From assembly GCA_938050045.1 (NCBI GenBank), contig CALLJS010000006.1, forward strand, positions 62,001 through 126,000: a stretch of 64,000 nucleotides of DNA, given 5' to 3'. The stretch's first letter is position 1, and each line of letters opens with the position of its first letter. Source of the DNA: an uncultured Sphingomonadaceae bacterium (GTDB taxonomy: Bacteria > Pseudomonadota > Alphaproteobacteria > Sphingomonadales > Sphingomonadaceae). Of this stretch, positions 26,458 to 35,784 are shown one piece after another. The notes under the pieces were generated by a model. It was not told the origin of the DNA, did not search any database, and saw only the letters and a list, made by a program, of their open reading frames with translations. Position numbers and translations under genes: made by a program.

Positions 26458-27306
26458 TTAATCTTTGCGTTTTTGCGCTTTCAAATCAGCCCAAATATTC
26501 TGATAAGAGAAATAAGCCAAGAAGGTAAAGACTATCAAGAAACCAATAACCCCAAGACCTATGCTTTTGCGGGCTTCCATTTTCGGCTCTGCCGTCCAAG
26601 CAAGGAAGGCCGATACATCTTTCGCCATTTGATCAATGCTCGCTTTGGTACCATCATCATAACTCACTTGGCCTTCGCTATTTAGCGGCGGTGCCATAGC
26701 GATGTTCAGATTGGCAAAATAAGCATTATAATAAAGACCCGTTCCAGGGCGATTTTCTTCGGGAAGATCGCTTGGCGGATCGGTATAACCGGTGAGCAAA
26801 CTATAAACATAATTTGTACCATCATGGCGCGCTTTGGTCATCAAAGACAAATCAGGCGGCAAAGCATTATTATTCGCGGCCCGTGCCTGCACATCGTTCA
26901 AATAAGGCGAAGGAATTTGATCGCTCGCCAAAGATGGGCGCGTTGATGCTTCGCCCGTATCGGGGTTAATCGAAGGTGTTTCGGTGGCCCAATTTTTGGC
27001 AATCGTTTTAATCTGACCTTCGCTATAGCCCAAATCTTCAAAATTACGAAATGCCACCAAATTCATAGAATGGCATGCAGCGCATACTTCTTGATAGACT
27101 TTCAAGCCGCGCTGTAATTGACCGCGATCAAATTTACCAAATATGCCTTCATGGGCAAAACCAGGTTTCTCGGGATGCTTATGAAATGAATATTCCACAG
27201 CCTTCACAGGCGGTTCTTTAATAAAATTAACCGCACCCATAACGAAAGAATAGAGCAATATCAGCGTAAAGCCAGCACCAGCAGCGATTCCAAATAAGCG
27301 TATCAT
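26458..27306 (-). CDS. petC: Cytochrome c1 of the bc1 complex
   Basis: A 282-aa membrane-anchored c-type cytochrome that passes electrons from the Rieske centre to cytochrome c. The heme-binding motif CAACH is at residues 75-79. An N-terminal hydrophobic segment (about 7-26) is a signal or anchor, and a C-terminal transmembrane helix (about 250-270, GLGVIGFLIVFTFLAYFSY) holds it in the membrane. The distal ligand region NIAMAPPL is present. It is last in the petABC operon, 12 bases after petB, and followed by a strong terminator. Confidence 0.95.
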   Translation of the reverse strand: MIRLFGIAAGAGFTLILLYSFVMGAVNFIKEPPVKAVEYSFHKHPEKPGFAHEGIFGKFDRGQLQRGLKVYQEVCAACHSMNLVAFRNFEDLGYSEGQIKTIAKNWATETPSINPDTGEASTRPSLASDQIPSPYLNDVQARAANNNALPPDLSLMTKARHDGTNYVYSLLTGYTDPPSDLPEENRPGTGLYYNAYFANLNIAMAPPLNSEGQVSYDDGTKASIDQMAKDVSAFLAWTAEPKMEARKSIGLGVIGFLIVFTFLAYFSYQNIWADLKAQKRKD

Positions 27307-27318
27307 GTTATTATTCCT

Positions 27319-28590
27319 TTATGCCGCCGATTCCAGAGGCTTACCCGTTACCGCTTCCGTGATGGAATTGGGCAATGGTTTGGGCTTCTCTGTCATTGAA
27401 ATGATAGGTAATATGATTAAGAAATGCGCAAAATAATAGGCCGAAGCCAATTGTGAAAGCATCACATAAGGCTCTTCCGCAGGAGCACCGCCCAAATATC
27501 CCAACAATAAGATACATGGGATGAGACCGAACCAAAAGAATTTGCGAAATATAGGACGATAATGGCCCGAGCGCACGGGTGATTTATCGAGCCATGGCAA
27601 GAAGAAGAGCAACAAGATTGATCCAAACATTGCGATTACGCCCAATAATTTCGCTGGAATGAAAAGAAAATCAAAGGTGAAAGCGCGCAATATGGCATAG
27701 AATGGCCAAAAATACCATTCGGGCACGATATGCGCTGGCGTCGAGAGTTCATTCGCGGGGATATAATTATCGGGATGCCCCAAGAAATTCGGCATAAAGA
27801 ATGTCAATATGCAAAAGAATATAAGAAAGATGCCCAATCCGAAGCCATCTTTCGCCGTGTAATATGGATGAAATGGGATCGTATCTTGCTGGCCCTTAAT
27901 CTCTATACCCGTTGGATTAGAAGACCCTGGAATATGCAAGGCCCAAATATGCAATATAATCACACCAAAAATCACAAATGGTAATACAAAGTGCAATGAG
28001 AAAAAGCGATTAAGCGTGGCATTATCGGGCGAGAAACCACCCAATAGCCATTCTTGCAAAGCAGGGCCGACCAGCGGAATTGCTGAAAATAGACCCGTAA
28101 TCACTTTAGCACCCCAGAAGCTCATTTGCCCCCAAGGAAGCACATAACCCATAAATGCTGTCGCCATCATCAGTAGGAATATGACCAACCCTAAGAGCCA
28201 CACCATTTCGCGCGGTGCTTTATAAGAGCTATAGAATAAACCCCTAAATATGTGGATATAAACAACGATGAAGAAGAAGCTAGCCCCGTTCATGTGCGCA
28301 TAACGCAATAACCAACCGCTGTTCACATTGCGCATAATATGCTCAACGCTATCAAAAGCGACACCAACATTGGCCGCATAATGCATCGCCAAAATGACGC
28401 CTGTTAAAATTTGAATCACCAATGCAACGCCAGCCAATACGCCAAAATTCCAAAAATAGTTCAAATTACGCGGTACGGGATAGCCTGCACCGATAGCGTT
28501 ATATATTAAACGAGGAAGTGGAAGGCGCGAGTCCATCCATTTCATAAATTCATTTTCAGGTTGATACTGATTAGCCCAAGGAAAACTCAT
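27319..28590 (-). CDS. petB: Cytochrome b of the bc1 complex
   Basis: A 423-aa integral membrane cytochrome with eight expected helices and two hemes. Characteristic segments are [39 protein letters not shown] with a heme-ligand pair of histidines, the Qo-site [15 protein letters not shown] and the conserved [15 protein letters not shown]. It oxidises ubiquinol and moves protons across the membrane. It is the middle gene of petABC, with 12-base spacers on either side, and is normal in length. Confidence 0.97.
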   Translation of the reverse strand: MSFPWANQYQPENEFMKWMDSRLPLPRLIYNAIGAGYPVPRNLNYFWNFGVLAGVALVIQILTGVILAMHYAANVGVAFDSVEHIMRNVNSGWLLRYAHMNGASFFFIVVYIHIFRGLFYSSYKAPREMVWLLGLVIFLLMMATAFMGYVLPWGQMSFWGAKVITGLFSAIPLVGPALQEWLLGGFSPDNATLNRFFSLHFVLPFVIFGVIILHIWALHIPGSSNPTGIEIKGQQDTIPFHPYYTAKDGFGLGIFLIFFCILTFFMPNFLGHPDNYIPANELSTPAHIVPEWYFWPFYAILRAFTFDFLFIPAKLLGVIAMFGSILLLFFLPWLDKSPVRSGHYRPIFRKFFWFGLIPCILLLGYLGGAPAEEPYVMLSQLASAYYFAHFLIILPIISMTEKPKPLPNSITEAVTGKPLESAA

Positions 28591-28602
28591 TTTTAGACTC
28601 CT

Positions 28603-29163
28603 TTACCCTATTTTCACAACAGTATCGGAAATGAATGAAAATTCCGGCACTTCTAAATTAGTGGGTGCTGGGCCTTTTCTAATGCGGCCAGCGGCATCAT
28701 AATGCGAACCATGGCATGGGCAAAAATAGCCGTCATATTCGCCTTTAATCTCGCCTTGCGCTGCGCCCAATGGGATACAGCCAAGATGGGTACAAACCCC
28801 AAGCATCACCAGCCAATTTTCTTTGCCAGGCAGTGTACGCTCTTCAAAAGTGGCGGGATCGCGCAAATCACTGGCATTCACAGCTTTTGATTCGGCAATT
28901 TCTTCAGATGTAAGGTTACGAATAAAAATAGGTTGCTTGCGCCATGTTGTTTTGATCGCTTGACCGACTTCGATAGACGATACATCGACCTCAACGGAGG
29001 CTAAGGCCAAAACATCAGCACTAGGCGACATTTGACTGACGAGCGGCAAAGCCACTACTCCTGCGCCAACGCCAGCAAAGCTGACTGCTGCTATATTGAT
29101 AAAATCACGGCGACGGACTTCCCCGCCTTCATTTGTTTCTGTCATTTCTGGCTCAGCCATCAC
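28603..29163 (-). CDS. petA: Rieske iron-sulfur subunit of the bc1 complex
   Basis: A 186-aa subunit carrying the Rieske 2Fe-2S centre. The twin-arginine signal RRRDFINIAAVSF (about residues 17-29) doubles as a membrane anchor. The cluster motifs are CTHLGCIPLG and CPCHGSHYD, each giving one Cys and one His ligand, with the extra disulfide cysteines present. The frame opens with GTG then ATG (29163, 29160); the ATG start is equally good. It is the first gene of petABC and is divergent from trmL across about 200 bases in which no clear promoter was fixed. Confidence 0.97.
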   Translation of the reverse strand: MMAEPEMTETNEGGEVRRRDFINIAAVSFAGVGAGVVALPLVSQMSPSADVLALASVEVDVSSIEVGQAIKTTWRKQPIFIRNLTSEEIAESKAVNASDLRDPATFEERTLPGKENWLVMLGVCTHLGCIPLGAAQGEIKGEYDGYFCPCHGSHYDAAGRIRKGPAPTNLEVPEFSFISDTVVKIG

Positions 29164-29366
29164 CCTGCCTTTTCTGCCTTATTTACCCGCATCAGACCGT
29201 AAAATATAATGCGATGATAGTCCCCTAACGCCATAAAATAATGCGAAACATATATTTCGCTATATTTATAGCCGATTCAAGGGCCTAATAGCCCTGTTTA
29301 TACCCATTTGCCAACAGTGTTTTTTCAATATGATGACAAGAAATGATTAGCTGTTATATAACGCCC

Positions 29367-29828
29367 ATGAATCTAGCACTTTTTCAACCCGATATAGCAG
29401 GAAATACAGGTACAATTTTGCGCCTAACCGCCTGCCTTGGCGTCCACTGTGACATAATTGAACCATGCGGTTTTGCATTTGGCGAGCGCGGATTAAAACG
29501 CGCGGGCATGGATTATGCCGCCTCTGCATCGATGACGCGCCATAGCGATTGGGAACATTTTGAAGCCATGGCCTCTGAAAAGGGCAAACGCATAATTTTA
29601 ATGACCAGCAAAGGGTCTGTTGCGCTGCATCACGCCACATTTGCACCCAATGACATAATATTAATGGGCAGCGAGAGCTCAGGCGTTCCAGACCATGTCC
29701 ATCGGCGCGCCGATGCGCGCATCCATATTCCAATGCAATCAGGCTTTCGTTCGCTCAATGTCGCGGTCGCCGCTGGCATGGCATTGGGCGAAGGATTGCG
29801 CCAGACAGATCAATTTGCGCAAGGCTGA
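29367..29828 (+). CDS. trmL: tRNA (cytidine/uridine-2'-O-)-methyltransferase TrmL
   Basis: A 153-aa SPOUT-class methyltransferase that 2'-O-methylates the wobble base of tRNA-Leu. The N-terminus MNLALFQPDIAGNTGTILR and the C-terminal knot (LMGSESSGVPDHVHRRAD, IPMQSGFRSLNVAVAAGMAL) are the family hallmarks. The frame runs eight codons further up to an ATG at 29343, but homologues start at the residue chosen here. It is monocistronic as far as can be seen and lies between petA and hemF. Confidence 0.93.
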   Translation: MNLALFQPDIAGNTGTILRLTACLGVHCDIIEPCGFAFGERGLKRAGMDYAASASMTRHSDWEHFEAMASEKGKRIILMTSKGSVALHHATFAPNDIILMGSESSGVPDHVHRRADARIHIPMQSGFRSLNVAVAAGMALGEGLRQTDQFAQG

Positions 29829-29947
29829 TAATATATCAATCTGCTCCAAATATTATTGCCATTGGTCCTCACCTTATGAGATAAGCATAGGTTAATAAGA
29901 TAATTAAGCATGGCTAATACGATAATATTGCCACATTATATGGATTT

Positions 29948-30826
29948 ATGAATATGCCCATCATTTTGGATAAACAACAGCAAGCCGCACGCACTTGGTT
30001 TGAACAATTACGCGATTTAATCTGCGCCGAATTTACAGCGATAGAGCGCGAAGCAGGCAGCGATGCCGCATTTGAATTTATCGAATGGGACCGTATCGAA
30101 GATGATAGCTCAGAGGGCGACGGCAATGATGGCGGCGGCGGCGTGCGCGGCGTCATGAAAGGCAAAGTCTTTGAAAAAGTTGGCGTTAATGTCTCCACAG
30201 TGGGCGGAAAATTTAATCCCGAATTTGCGGCTAGCATCAATGGCGCCGAGCAAGACCCGCGCTTTTTTGCCACAGGCATTTCATTGGTGGCGCATATGGC
30301 CAATCCGCATGTTCCTGCGGTGCATATGAACACACGATTTTTGGCGACGGCCAAACGCTGGTTCGGCGGCGGTGCAGACCTAAATCCGCCGATACCTTAT
30401 GACGCGGATAGCAAAGAATTTCATGCCGCTTACCGCGCTGCTTGCGCGCCCTATGGGCCAGAAGTCTATGAGAAATATAAAAAATGGGCCGATGATTATT
30501 TCTATATCCCGCACCGCAATTGCCATCGCGGGGTCGGCGGGATATTTTATGACCATTTAGAAATAGAGGATGACGCCGCTTTTGACCGTCATTTCAAATT
30601 TACCCGCGATGTAGGTCAAACATTTTTGGACACATACCCTGCCATTGTGCGCAAAAGAATGGATCAAGAATTTTCAGAGGCCGAAAAATTAGCGCAGCTC
30701 AAATGGCGCGGACGCTATGCCGAATTTAATCTCATCTATGATCGCGGGACATTATTCGGGCTAAAAACGGGCGGCAATATTGATGCTATTTTAATGAGCC
30801 TACCGCCCGAAGCAATATGGGAATAA
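29948..30826 (+). CDS. hemF: Oxygen-dependent coproporphyrinogen III oxidase
   Basis: A 292-aa heme-synthesis enzyme that decarboxylates coproporphyrinogen III with oxygen. Recognised stretches are NVSTVGGKFNPEFAA, HVPAVHMNTRFL, RWFGGGADLNPPIPYD and HRNCHRGVGGIFYDHL, including the conserved histidines of the active site. The end, DRGTLFGLKTGGNIDAILMS followed by LPPEAIWE, is the normal family terminus. It fits the respiratory setting beside petABC and lipB. It abuts a convergent membrane protein gene with no bases between stop codons. Confidence 0.96.
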   Translation: MNMPIILDKQQQAARTWFEQLRDLICAEFTAIEREAGSDAAFEFIEWDRIEDDSSEGDGNDGGGGVRGVMKGKVFEKVGVNVSTVGGKFNPEFAASINGAEQDPRFFATGISLVAHMANPHVPAVHMNTRFLATAKRWFGGGADLNPPIPYDADSKEFHAAYRAACAPYGPEVYEKYKKWADDYFYIPHRNCHRGVGGIFYDHLEIEDDAAFDRHFKFTRDVGQTFLDTYPAIVRKRMDQEFSEAEKLAQLKWRGRYAEFNLIYDRGTLFGLKTGGNIDAILMSLPPEAIWE

Positions 30827-31588
30827 TTATACCTGATTGACAGAAGCATCAGCAGTATTGCCATCGAGCTGTGGTTTCAAATGGCGATAAATAGCGATCA
30901 TCAAGGCTGCCAAAATAACAGAGCCAATGGCCCCTACCAATGATGAAATTGCGGTGATTAGTAATTGACCACCCGCTAAGGCCGCCAATAGTCCAACAAA
31001 TAATTCAACTACTAAGCCCACAATGAATAGCACTATTGAAACTATGAATATCATCAAAAATGCCATCCAACCCACATTATGGGTGAGCGACCATCCATAT
31101 TTGATAGAGCCCAATATGCCGCGTTCTGGTTCAGCGGCAACGACGCCTGCAACAGCAGAAAATCGGCCTGTTAGATATAATGCACCAACAAAGAATGCCA
31201 ACAGACCTAAACCCGTTAGTAAACCAGTAATGATATTCACAATTAAAAATATTGGGAATATCGGCAATGCTCTTGCAATTCCGCTACCGATGGAATCATA
31301 ATCTTTGCGCGATAAAATTACATAATATGCTAAAGTCCCAAATGAGGCTAATAAGACCATAGCAATGAGTGGCAATATATTATCAGAATAAAATTGCAGC
31401 ATTATATCCAATATTTTATCCGTATCTACAACCCCATCAGTATCGGGTTTACCCACGAAATAAGCAAATAGCCAAGAGGGCAGAAATAGAAAAACGCCAG
31501 CTATCGCAACCGCTGCTTCTTTGTGCGCGCCAAGCAATACCATTGTATCATCCCAAACCGCCGTTAAATTTAATGTTGTTTTTGTCAT
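30827..31588 (-). CDS. Multi-pass membrane protein of unknown function
   Basis: A 253-aa hydrophobic protein with about six predicted transmembrane segments (for example AAVAIAGVFLFLPSWLFAYF and GQLLITAISSLVGAIGSVIL). ATG at 31588 (MTKTTLNLTAVWDDT) is chosen because AGAGAGGGG lies upstream; the frame extends 25 codons further without conserved sequence. The layout suggests a sphingomonad family of uncharacterised proteins, but I cannot name it. It is divergent from lipB. Confidence 0.8.
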   Translation of the reverse strand: MTKTTLNLTAVWDDTMVLLGAHKEAAVAIAGVFLFLPSWLFAYFVGKPDTDGVVDTDKILDIMLQFYSDNILPLIAMVLLASFGTLAYYVILSRKDYDSIGSGIARALPIFPIFLIVNIITGLLTGLGLLAFFVGALYLTGRFSAVAGVVAAEPERGILGSIKYGWSLTHNVGWMAFLMIFIVSIVLFIVGLVVELFVGLLAALAGGQLLITAISSLVGAIGSVILAALMIAIYRHLKPQLDGNTADASVNQV

Positions 31589-31745
31589 AATATAAACCCC
31601 TCTCTTACATCTTATTACGCATTTCGAATGATGCAGCAAGACAAGTTTGCAAATCAAAGCCAATTATATAATTTCTGTGTTTCCGATGCGGCACATTATG
31701 CAAAACATCTTGTATCCTCTCTTTATCAGGCATAGATGATAAGCG

Positions 31746-32411
31746 ATGGATGATATGAGCAATAATATTGGCGATGATATTATATGGGAGCGCGCGAAAG
31801 AGCTTATCCTCTACCCCGATGCGGTGCAGCGCATGGAAAAACTGCAAACCGATATAGTTGCAGCGAATTGCAAAGAGCATATTTGGTTGATCGAACATCC
31901 GCCTTTATATACGGGCGGAACAAGCGCAGAGCCTGCAGAATTATTGCACCAAAATTTTCCCGTGTATGACAGCGGGCGCGGCGGACGTTATACCTATCAT
32001 GGCCCAGGGCAGCGCGTTGGCTATGTGATGCTCAACCTTGGTCAAAGAGGCAAAGATGTGCGCCAATATGTCCACGCCCTAGAAGGATGGGTAATTGATA
32101 GCTTGGCGGTTTTTGGGGTTCAAGCGCGCCGTGCAGAAGGGCGCATTGGCATTTGGTGCGATAATCAGCAAGGACAAGAAGCCAAGATTGGCGCGATTGG
32201 CGTACGCATCAAAAAATGGGTCACAGCGCATGGTTTTGCCGTGAACATTAACCCCGATCTGAGCCATTTCAATGGTATCGTGCCATGCGGGATTACAGAA
32301 TATCCCGTTACCAGCCTGCACGATTTGGGGTTGGATGTGAGCATGGCGGATTTTGATGCCGCCTTGCAACACTGTTTTGCTAATTTTATAGCCGCCATCT
32401 CAAAAAAATAA
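31746..32411 (+). CDS. lipB: Octanoyl-[acyl-carrier-protein] transferase LipB
   Basis: A 221-aa enzyme that moves octanoate from acyl carrier protein to lipoyl domains, the first step of lipoate synthesis. The signature GRGGRYTYHGPGQRVGYVM is near residue 75, the conserved lysine lies in AKIGAIGVRIKKWVTAHGFA and the catalytic cysteine in GIVPCGITEYPVTSL. ATG at 31755 is an alternative start. Its product is needed by 2-oxoacid dehydrogenases. It is followed by a small lipoprotein gene 52 bases on. Confidence 0.95.
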   Translation: MDDMSNNIGDDIIWERAKELILYPDAVQRMEKLQTDIVAANCKEHIWLIEHPPLYTGGTSAEPAELLHQNFPVYDSGRGGRYTYHGPGQRVGYVMLNLGQRGKDVRQYVHALEGWVIDSLAVFGVQARRAEGRIGIWCDNQQGQEAKIGAIGVRIKKWVTAHGFAVNINPDLSHFNGIVPCGITEYPVTSLHDLGLDVSMADFDAALQHCFANFIAAISKK

Positions 32412-32463
32412 GTTTTATTGCAAAACCTATATTTATCCATTACGCAATATTGAGGAATATAAA

Positions 32464-32736
32464 ATGAATCATTGTAAATTAACTCTCATATTATTAGCTG
32501 CGGTCGGCCTATCGGCTTGCGATACAGAAGATAAGAGCATCGATAAGGATGTAGCTGGCGATGCTATCATCACCGAAACCATATTGGATGATGTCGAAGG
32601 CAGCGAAGGCACGATTAGCGATGCCATGATTAATGTTGAGGGGTTGGACGAAACCACCGACGCGCCAAAAGAGAGCGATGATAGCGAAGATGGCGCAAAT
32701 TCTGATGACGATAGTGACAAGAAAGATAGCGCATGA
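32464..32736 (+). CDS. Small acidic lipoprotein
   Basis: A 90-aa predicted lipoprotein with lipobox LSAC (Cys19). The mature part is extremely acidic, ending in a run of Asp, Glu and Ser with a final KKDSA. No family is recognised. The stop overlaps the start of the OYE-family gene by four bases (ATGA), so translation is coupled and this is likely a real gene. It could be a periplasmic tether or metal-binding tail; that is a guess from composition only. Confidence 0.7.
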   Translation: MNHCKLTLILLAAVGLSACDTEDKSIDKDVAGDAIITETILDDVEGSEGTISDAMINVEGLDETTDAPKESDDSEDGANSDDDSDKKDSA

Positions 32737-34061
32737 ACAAAGCTGCCGATATATTAAACACGCCTCTAACGCTGCCATGCGGAGCGGTGCTGAATAACCG
32801 TATCGGCAAAGCCGCTATGACCGAGGGGCTGGCTACTATGGCGGGCGTTCCTACCTCTTATCTCGATACGCTCTATGGCCTGTGGTCTGATGGCGGCGCT
32901 GGCTTGTTACTAAGCGGCAATATTCAAATCGACAAAGATCATTTGGAACGGCCCGGCAATGTCATCATCGATGGCAGCGCCGATGCAGCACTCAAAACCG
33001 CGCTAGCATCTTTTGCCAAAGCTGCGACTCGCAACGGCAATCATTTTTGGGCACAGATAAGCCATGGTGGCCGCCAAACCATGAAGAATGTTAACCCCAC
33101 CCCCAAAGCACCTTCTGCAATAAAATTGGGCTTACCAGGCGGGCAATTTGGCCAACCTGTGGCCTTGAGCGTTGATGAGATTAAGCAGCTTATCCAAAAA
33201 TTCGCATTCGCTGCTAAAAGCTGTAAAGAGTGCGGTTTTACGGGCGTGCAAATTCACGCGGCGCACGGATATTTGCTCAGCTCATTTTTAAGCCCACGCG
33301 CCAATATACGCACCGATGAATATGGCGGCAGCATAGAAAATCGCGCGCGCTTCTTGCGCGAAGTGATTATCGCCGTGCGCAAAAGCGTTGGCCCCAAATT
33401 TCCCATAGCCGTCAAATTAAACAGCGCCGATTTTCAGCGCGGCGGATTTGCATTTGAAGATAGTATCACCGTCGCCAAATGGCTCGAACAAGACAGCGTC
33501 GATTTGATCGAAATATCGGGCGGAAATTATGAACAACCCAAATTATTGGGTGTTGAAGGATTAGAAGAAGTTGAAGATCAAAAAATAACGCAAACTGGCA
33601 CCGATGCCGATAGAGACAATAGAGCGCAATCCACCATCGAACGCGAAGCCTATTTCGTCGATTTTGCAATGGCGATGCAAAAGCATGTGAGCATCCCATT
33701 GATGGTAACGGGCGGGTTTCGCCATGCATCAACGATGCAATATGCCATCGAAAGCGGTGCCGCCGATATAGTGGGATTGGGCCGTCCGATGTGCGTGATG
33801 ACCGATGCACCCAATGCGCTGTTATCGGGGCAAGAAAGCTTGCCAGCTTATGAGAATGATCTGGCCCTTATTCCTGCATGGCTTGGGTTTTTGAAGACCA
33901 TCAAAACAATCCGCACTATCGATAGCTTTGCGGTGCAATATTGGTTTTACGCACAGCTCTCTGCACTAGGACGAACGGGCAAAGCCAATCCAAAACTATC
34001 AACTTTTGCCTCAGCTAAATTGATCGATGCCGAACAAAAAGCTTTGTTAAAAACGCGCTAA
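32733..34061 (+). CDS. NADH:flavin oxidoreductase, Old Yellow Enzyme family
   Basis: A 442-aa FMN enzyme with a TIM barrel. Visible motifs include FWAQISHGGRQTMKN (FMN/substrate pocket), GVQIHAAHGYLLSSFLSPRA with the substrate-binding His, IRTDEYGGSIENRARF and the phosphate-binding SGAADIVGLGRPM. Such enzymes reduce activated alkenes or take part in xenobiotic degradation (family knowledge). The particular substrate is unknown. It is translationally coupled to the acidic lipoprotein gene and convergent with the acyl-CoA ligase gene. Confidence 0.93.
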   Translation: MNKAADILNTPLTLPCGAVLNNRIGKAAMTEGLATMAGVPTSYLDTLYGLWSDGGAGLLLSGNIQIDKDHLERPGNVIIDGSADAALKTALASFAKAATRNGNHFWAQISHGGRQTMKNVNPTPKAPSAIKLGLPGGQFGQPVALSVDEIKQLIQKFAFAAKSCKECGFTGVQIHAAHGYLLSSFLSPRANIRTDEYGGSIENRARFLREVIIAVRKSVGPKFPIAVKLNSADFQRGGFAFEDSITVAKWLEQDSVDLIEISGGNYEQPKLLGVEGLEEVEDQKITQTGTDADRDNRAQSTIEREAYFVDFAMAMQKHVSIPLMVTGGFRHASTMQYAIESGAADIVGLGRPMCVMTDAPNALLSGQESLPAYENDLALIPAWLGFLKTIKTIRTIDSFAVQYWFYAQLSALGRTGKANPKLSTFASAKLIDAEQKALLKTR

Positions 34062-34086
34062 TAGGCCGCTTTAATAGAGCAAATAT

Positions 34087-35772
34087 TCACCCCAATTCTT
34101 GGGTGCGTAATGCTTTGCGATCAAGCTTGCCAATCATAGTTTTGGGCAGTTCATCGCGTATAGCAACGGCAACGCAACGTTCATGCTTACCCAGCTCCCC
34201 ATTGAGCCAATCCTTTAGCTCTTCACAGCTAATATCCGCACCATTTTCTAATACCACAAAGGCTTTGGGTCGTTCTCCCGAATAATCATCGGGCACACCG
34301 ATCACTAAATTTTCTTTGACGCTTTCATGATGGCATAGGATATGTTCAATCTGCGTGGGAAATACTTTGAAGCCGCCAACCGAAATCATATCTTTTATCC
34401 GGTCAACAATTTTGATAAAACCATCGCTATCAACCGTTGCAACGTCGCCCGTTCGCAAATATTCCCCCATAAAAACTTCTGCATCCGCATCGGGCCTATT
34501 CCAATAGCCTTGCATCACTTGTGGGCCAGAAAAGGTGAGCTCGCCAGGCCCGCCTTTTGGGGCGGCCTTGGTATGATCCTCTTTATCGACAAGACGAATT
34601 TTTGTGCCAGGAACGGGAAGGCCGATACTGCCTATTTGCCCTTCGCCTTCATAGGGATTGCAGCTCACAACGCCGCTGCTTTCAGTCAAACCATAGCCCT
34701 CTATAAGGCGCGATCCTGTTTTGGCCTCAAACTTCTGTTTCAAATCACCTGGCAAAGGGGCACCGCCCGAAATACAGGCCCGTAGCGCGGAAAAATCGGT
34801 GCTATCAATCTTGGGATTGTCGAGCAATGCTTGATACATAGTTGGTACGCCTGGCATCGCTGTAATCGATTCTTTATCGATTGCTGCCAGAGCTTGGTCA
34901 GCATCAAAACGCGGCAGCATAAAGATAGAGCCGCCATTATTGATAGTGCGATTGAGTACGCACGCATTTGCAAATACGTGGAAAAATGGCAATACACCCA
35001 GGATTATATCCTTGGCTGGTTCGGTGGGATTGTGCATTTTTGCAAAAGGGTCGAGCATATTAATTTGCCGCGCATTGGCGGTTATATTTTGATGGCTGAG
35101 CATCGCCCCTTTCGGCGTCCCCGTTGTGCCGCCTGTATATTGTAACAAAGCTATGTCTTTTAGAGCATCAAATTCTGTGAGATAATATTCTCCATCATTT
35201 TGTAGCAAGTCAAAATAATGGGTGACATTATCGGCATCAGGAATGGGGCTCATTTCTGAACGTTTGAACAAACGATATAGGATTGATTTAATAGGAGGCA
35301 ATGCCTGCTCTATCGTTCCCACAATTAATCGCTCCAGCGATGAATGCTCTAATACTTCTAACGCCGTTGGCAGCAAAGCCGCCGCATTGACCGTGAATAA
35401 AAAGCGCGACCCGCTATCTTCGACCTGATGCGATAATTCTTCGGCTGTATAAAGAGGTGAAAAGTTCACAACGATAGCACCGATCGCCATCGCGCCATAA
35501 TAGGCCGCGACATAATGCGGTACATTGGGCAAAAATAACCCAATACGATCGCCGCTTTTCACGCCCATTTCTTGCATTGCTTTAGCGATTTTTCGCACAT
35601 CATTCGCAACATCATTATAGCTATATTTTCTGCCCATAAAGTCGAGCAGATTATCATCGCCAAACTCTTTTACCGCATCAAAAAACATATCGGATACCGA
35701 CAAAGGGGTAAAATCATGCTCGCCCATTATAGGGTGTTTATTTGCGGCAATATTTGTTTGCATATCATTCAT
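34087..35772 (-). CDS. Long-chain fatty acid-CoA ligase-like enzyme
   Basis: A 561-aa adenylate-forming enzyme that activates a carboxylic acid as an acyl-CoA. The ATP motif LLQYTGGTTGTPKGAMLSH is near residue 213, the acyl-adenylate motif GYGLTES near 360, the hinge IKDMISVGGFKVFP near 460, and the catalytic lysine is in LPKTMIGKLDRKAL near the end. All core motifs are intact. It is 12 bases downstream of the metallo-beta-lactamase gene on the same strand, so the two are probably co-transcribed. The chain length it prefers cannot be told. Confidence 0.94.
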   Translation of the reverse strand: MNDMQTNIAANKHPIMGEHDFTPLSVSDMFFDAVKEFGDDNLLDFMGRKYSYNDVANDVRKIAKAMQEMGVKSGDRIGLFLPNVPHYVAAYYGAMAIGAIVVNFSPLYTAEELSHQVEDSGSRFLFTVNAAALLPTALEVLEHSSLERLIVGTIEQALPPIKSILYRLFKRSEMSPIPDADNVTHYFDLLQNDGEYYLTEFDALKDIALLQYTGGTTGTPKGAMLSHQNITANARQINMLDPFAKMHNPTEPAKDIILGVLPFFHVFANACVLNRTINNGGSIFMLPRFDADQALAAIDKESITAMPGVPTMYQALLDNPKIDSTDFSALRACISGGAPLPGDLKQKFEAKTGSRLIEGYGLTESSGVVSCNPYEGEGQIGSIGLPVPGTKIRLVDKEDHTKAAPKGGPGELTFSGPQVMQGYWNRPDADAEVFMGEYLRTGDVATVDSDGFIKIVDRIKDMISVGGFKVFPTQIEHILCHHESVKENLVIGVPDDYSGERPKAFVVLENGADISCEELKDWLNGELGKHERCVAVAIRDELPKTMIGKLDRKALRTQELG

Positions 35773-35784
35773 AATAAAGCTCCA

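Noticed and set aside
29347-29733. Minus-strand frame opposite trmL
   Set aside because: trmL on the plus strand has full family motifs; the opposite frame has none.
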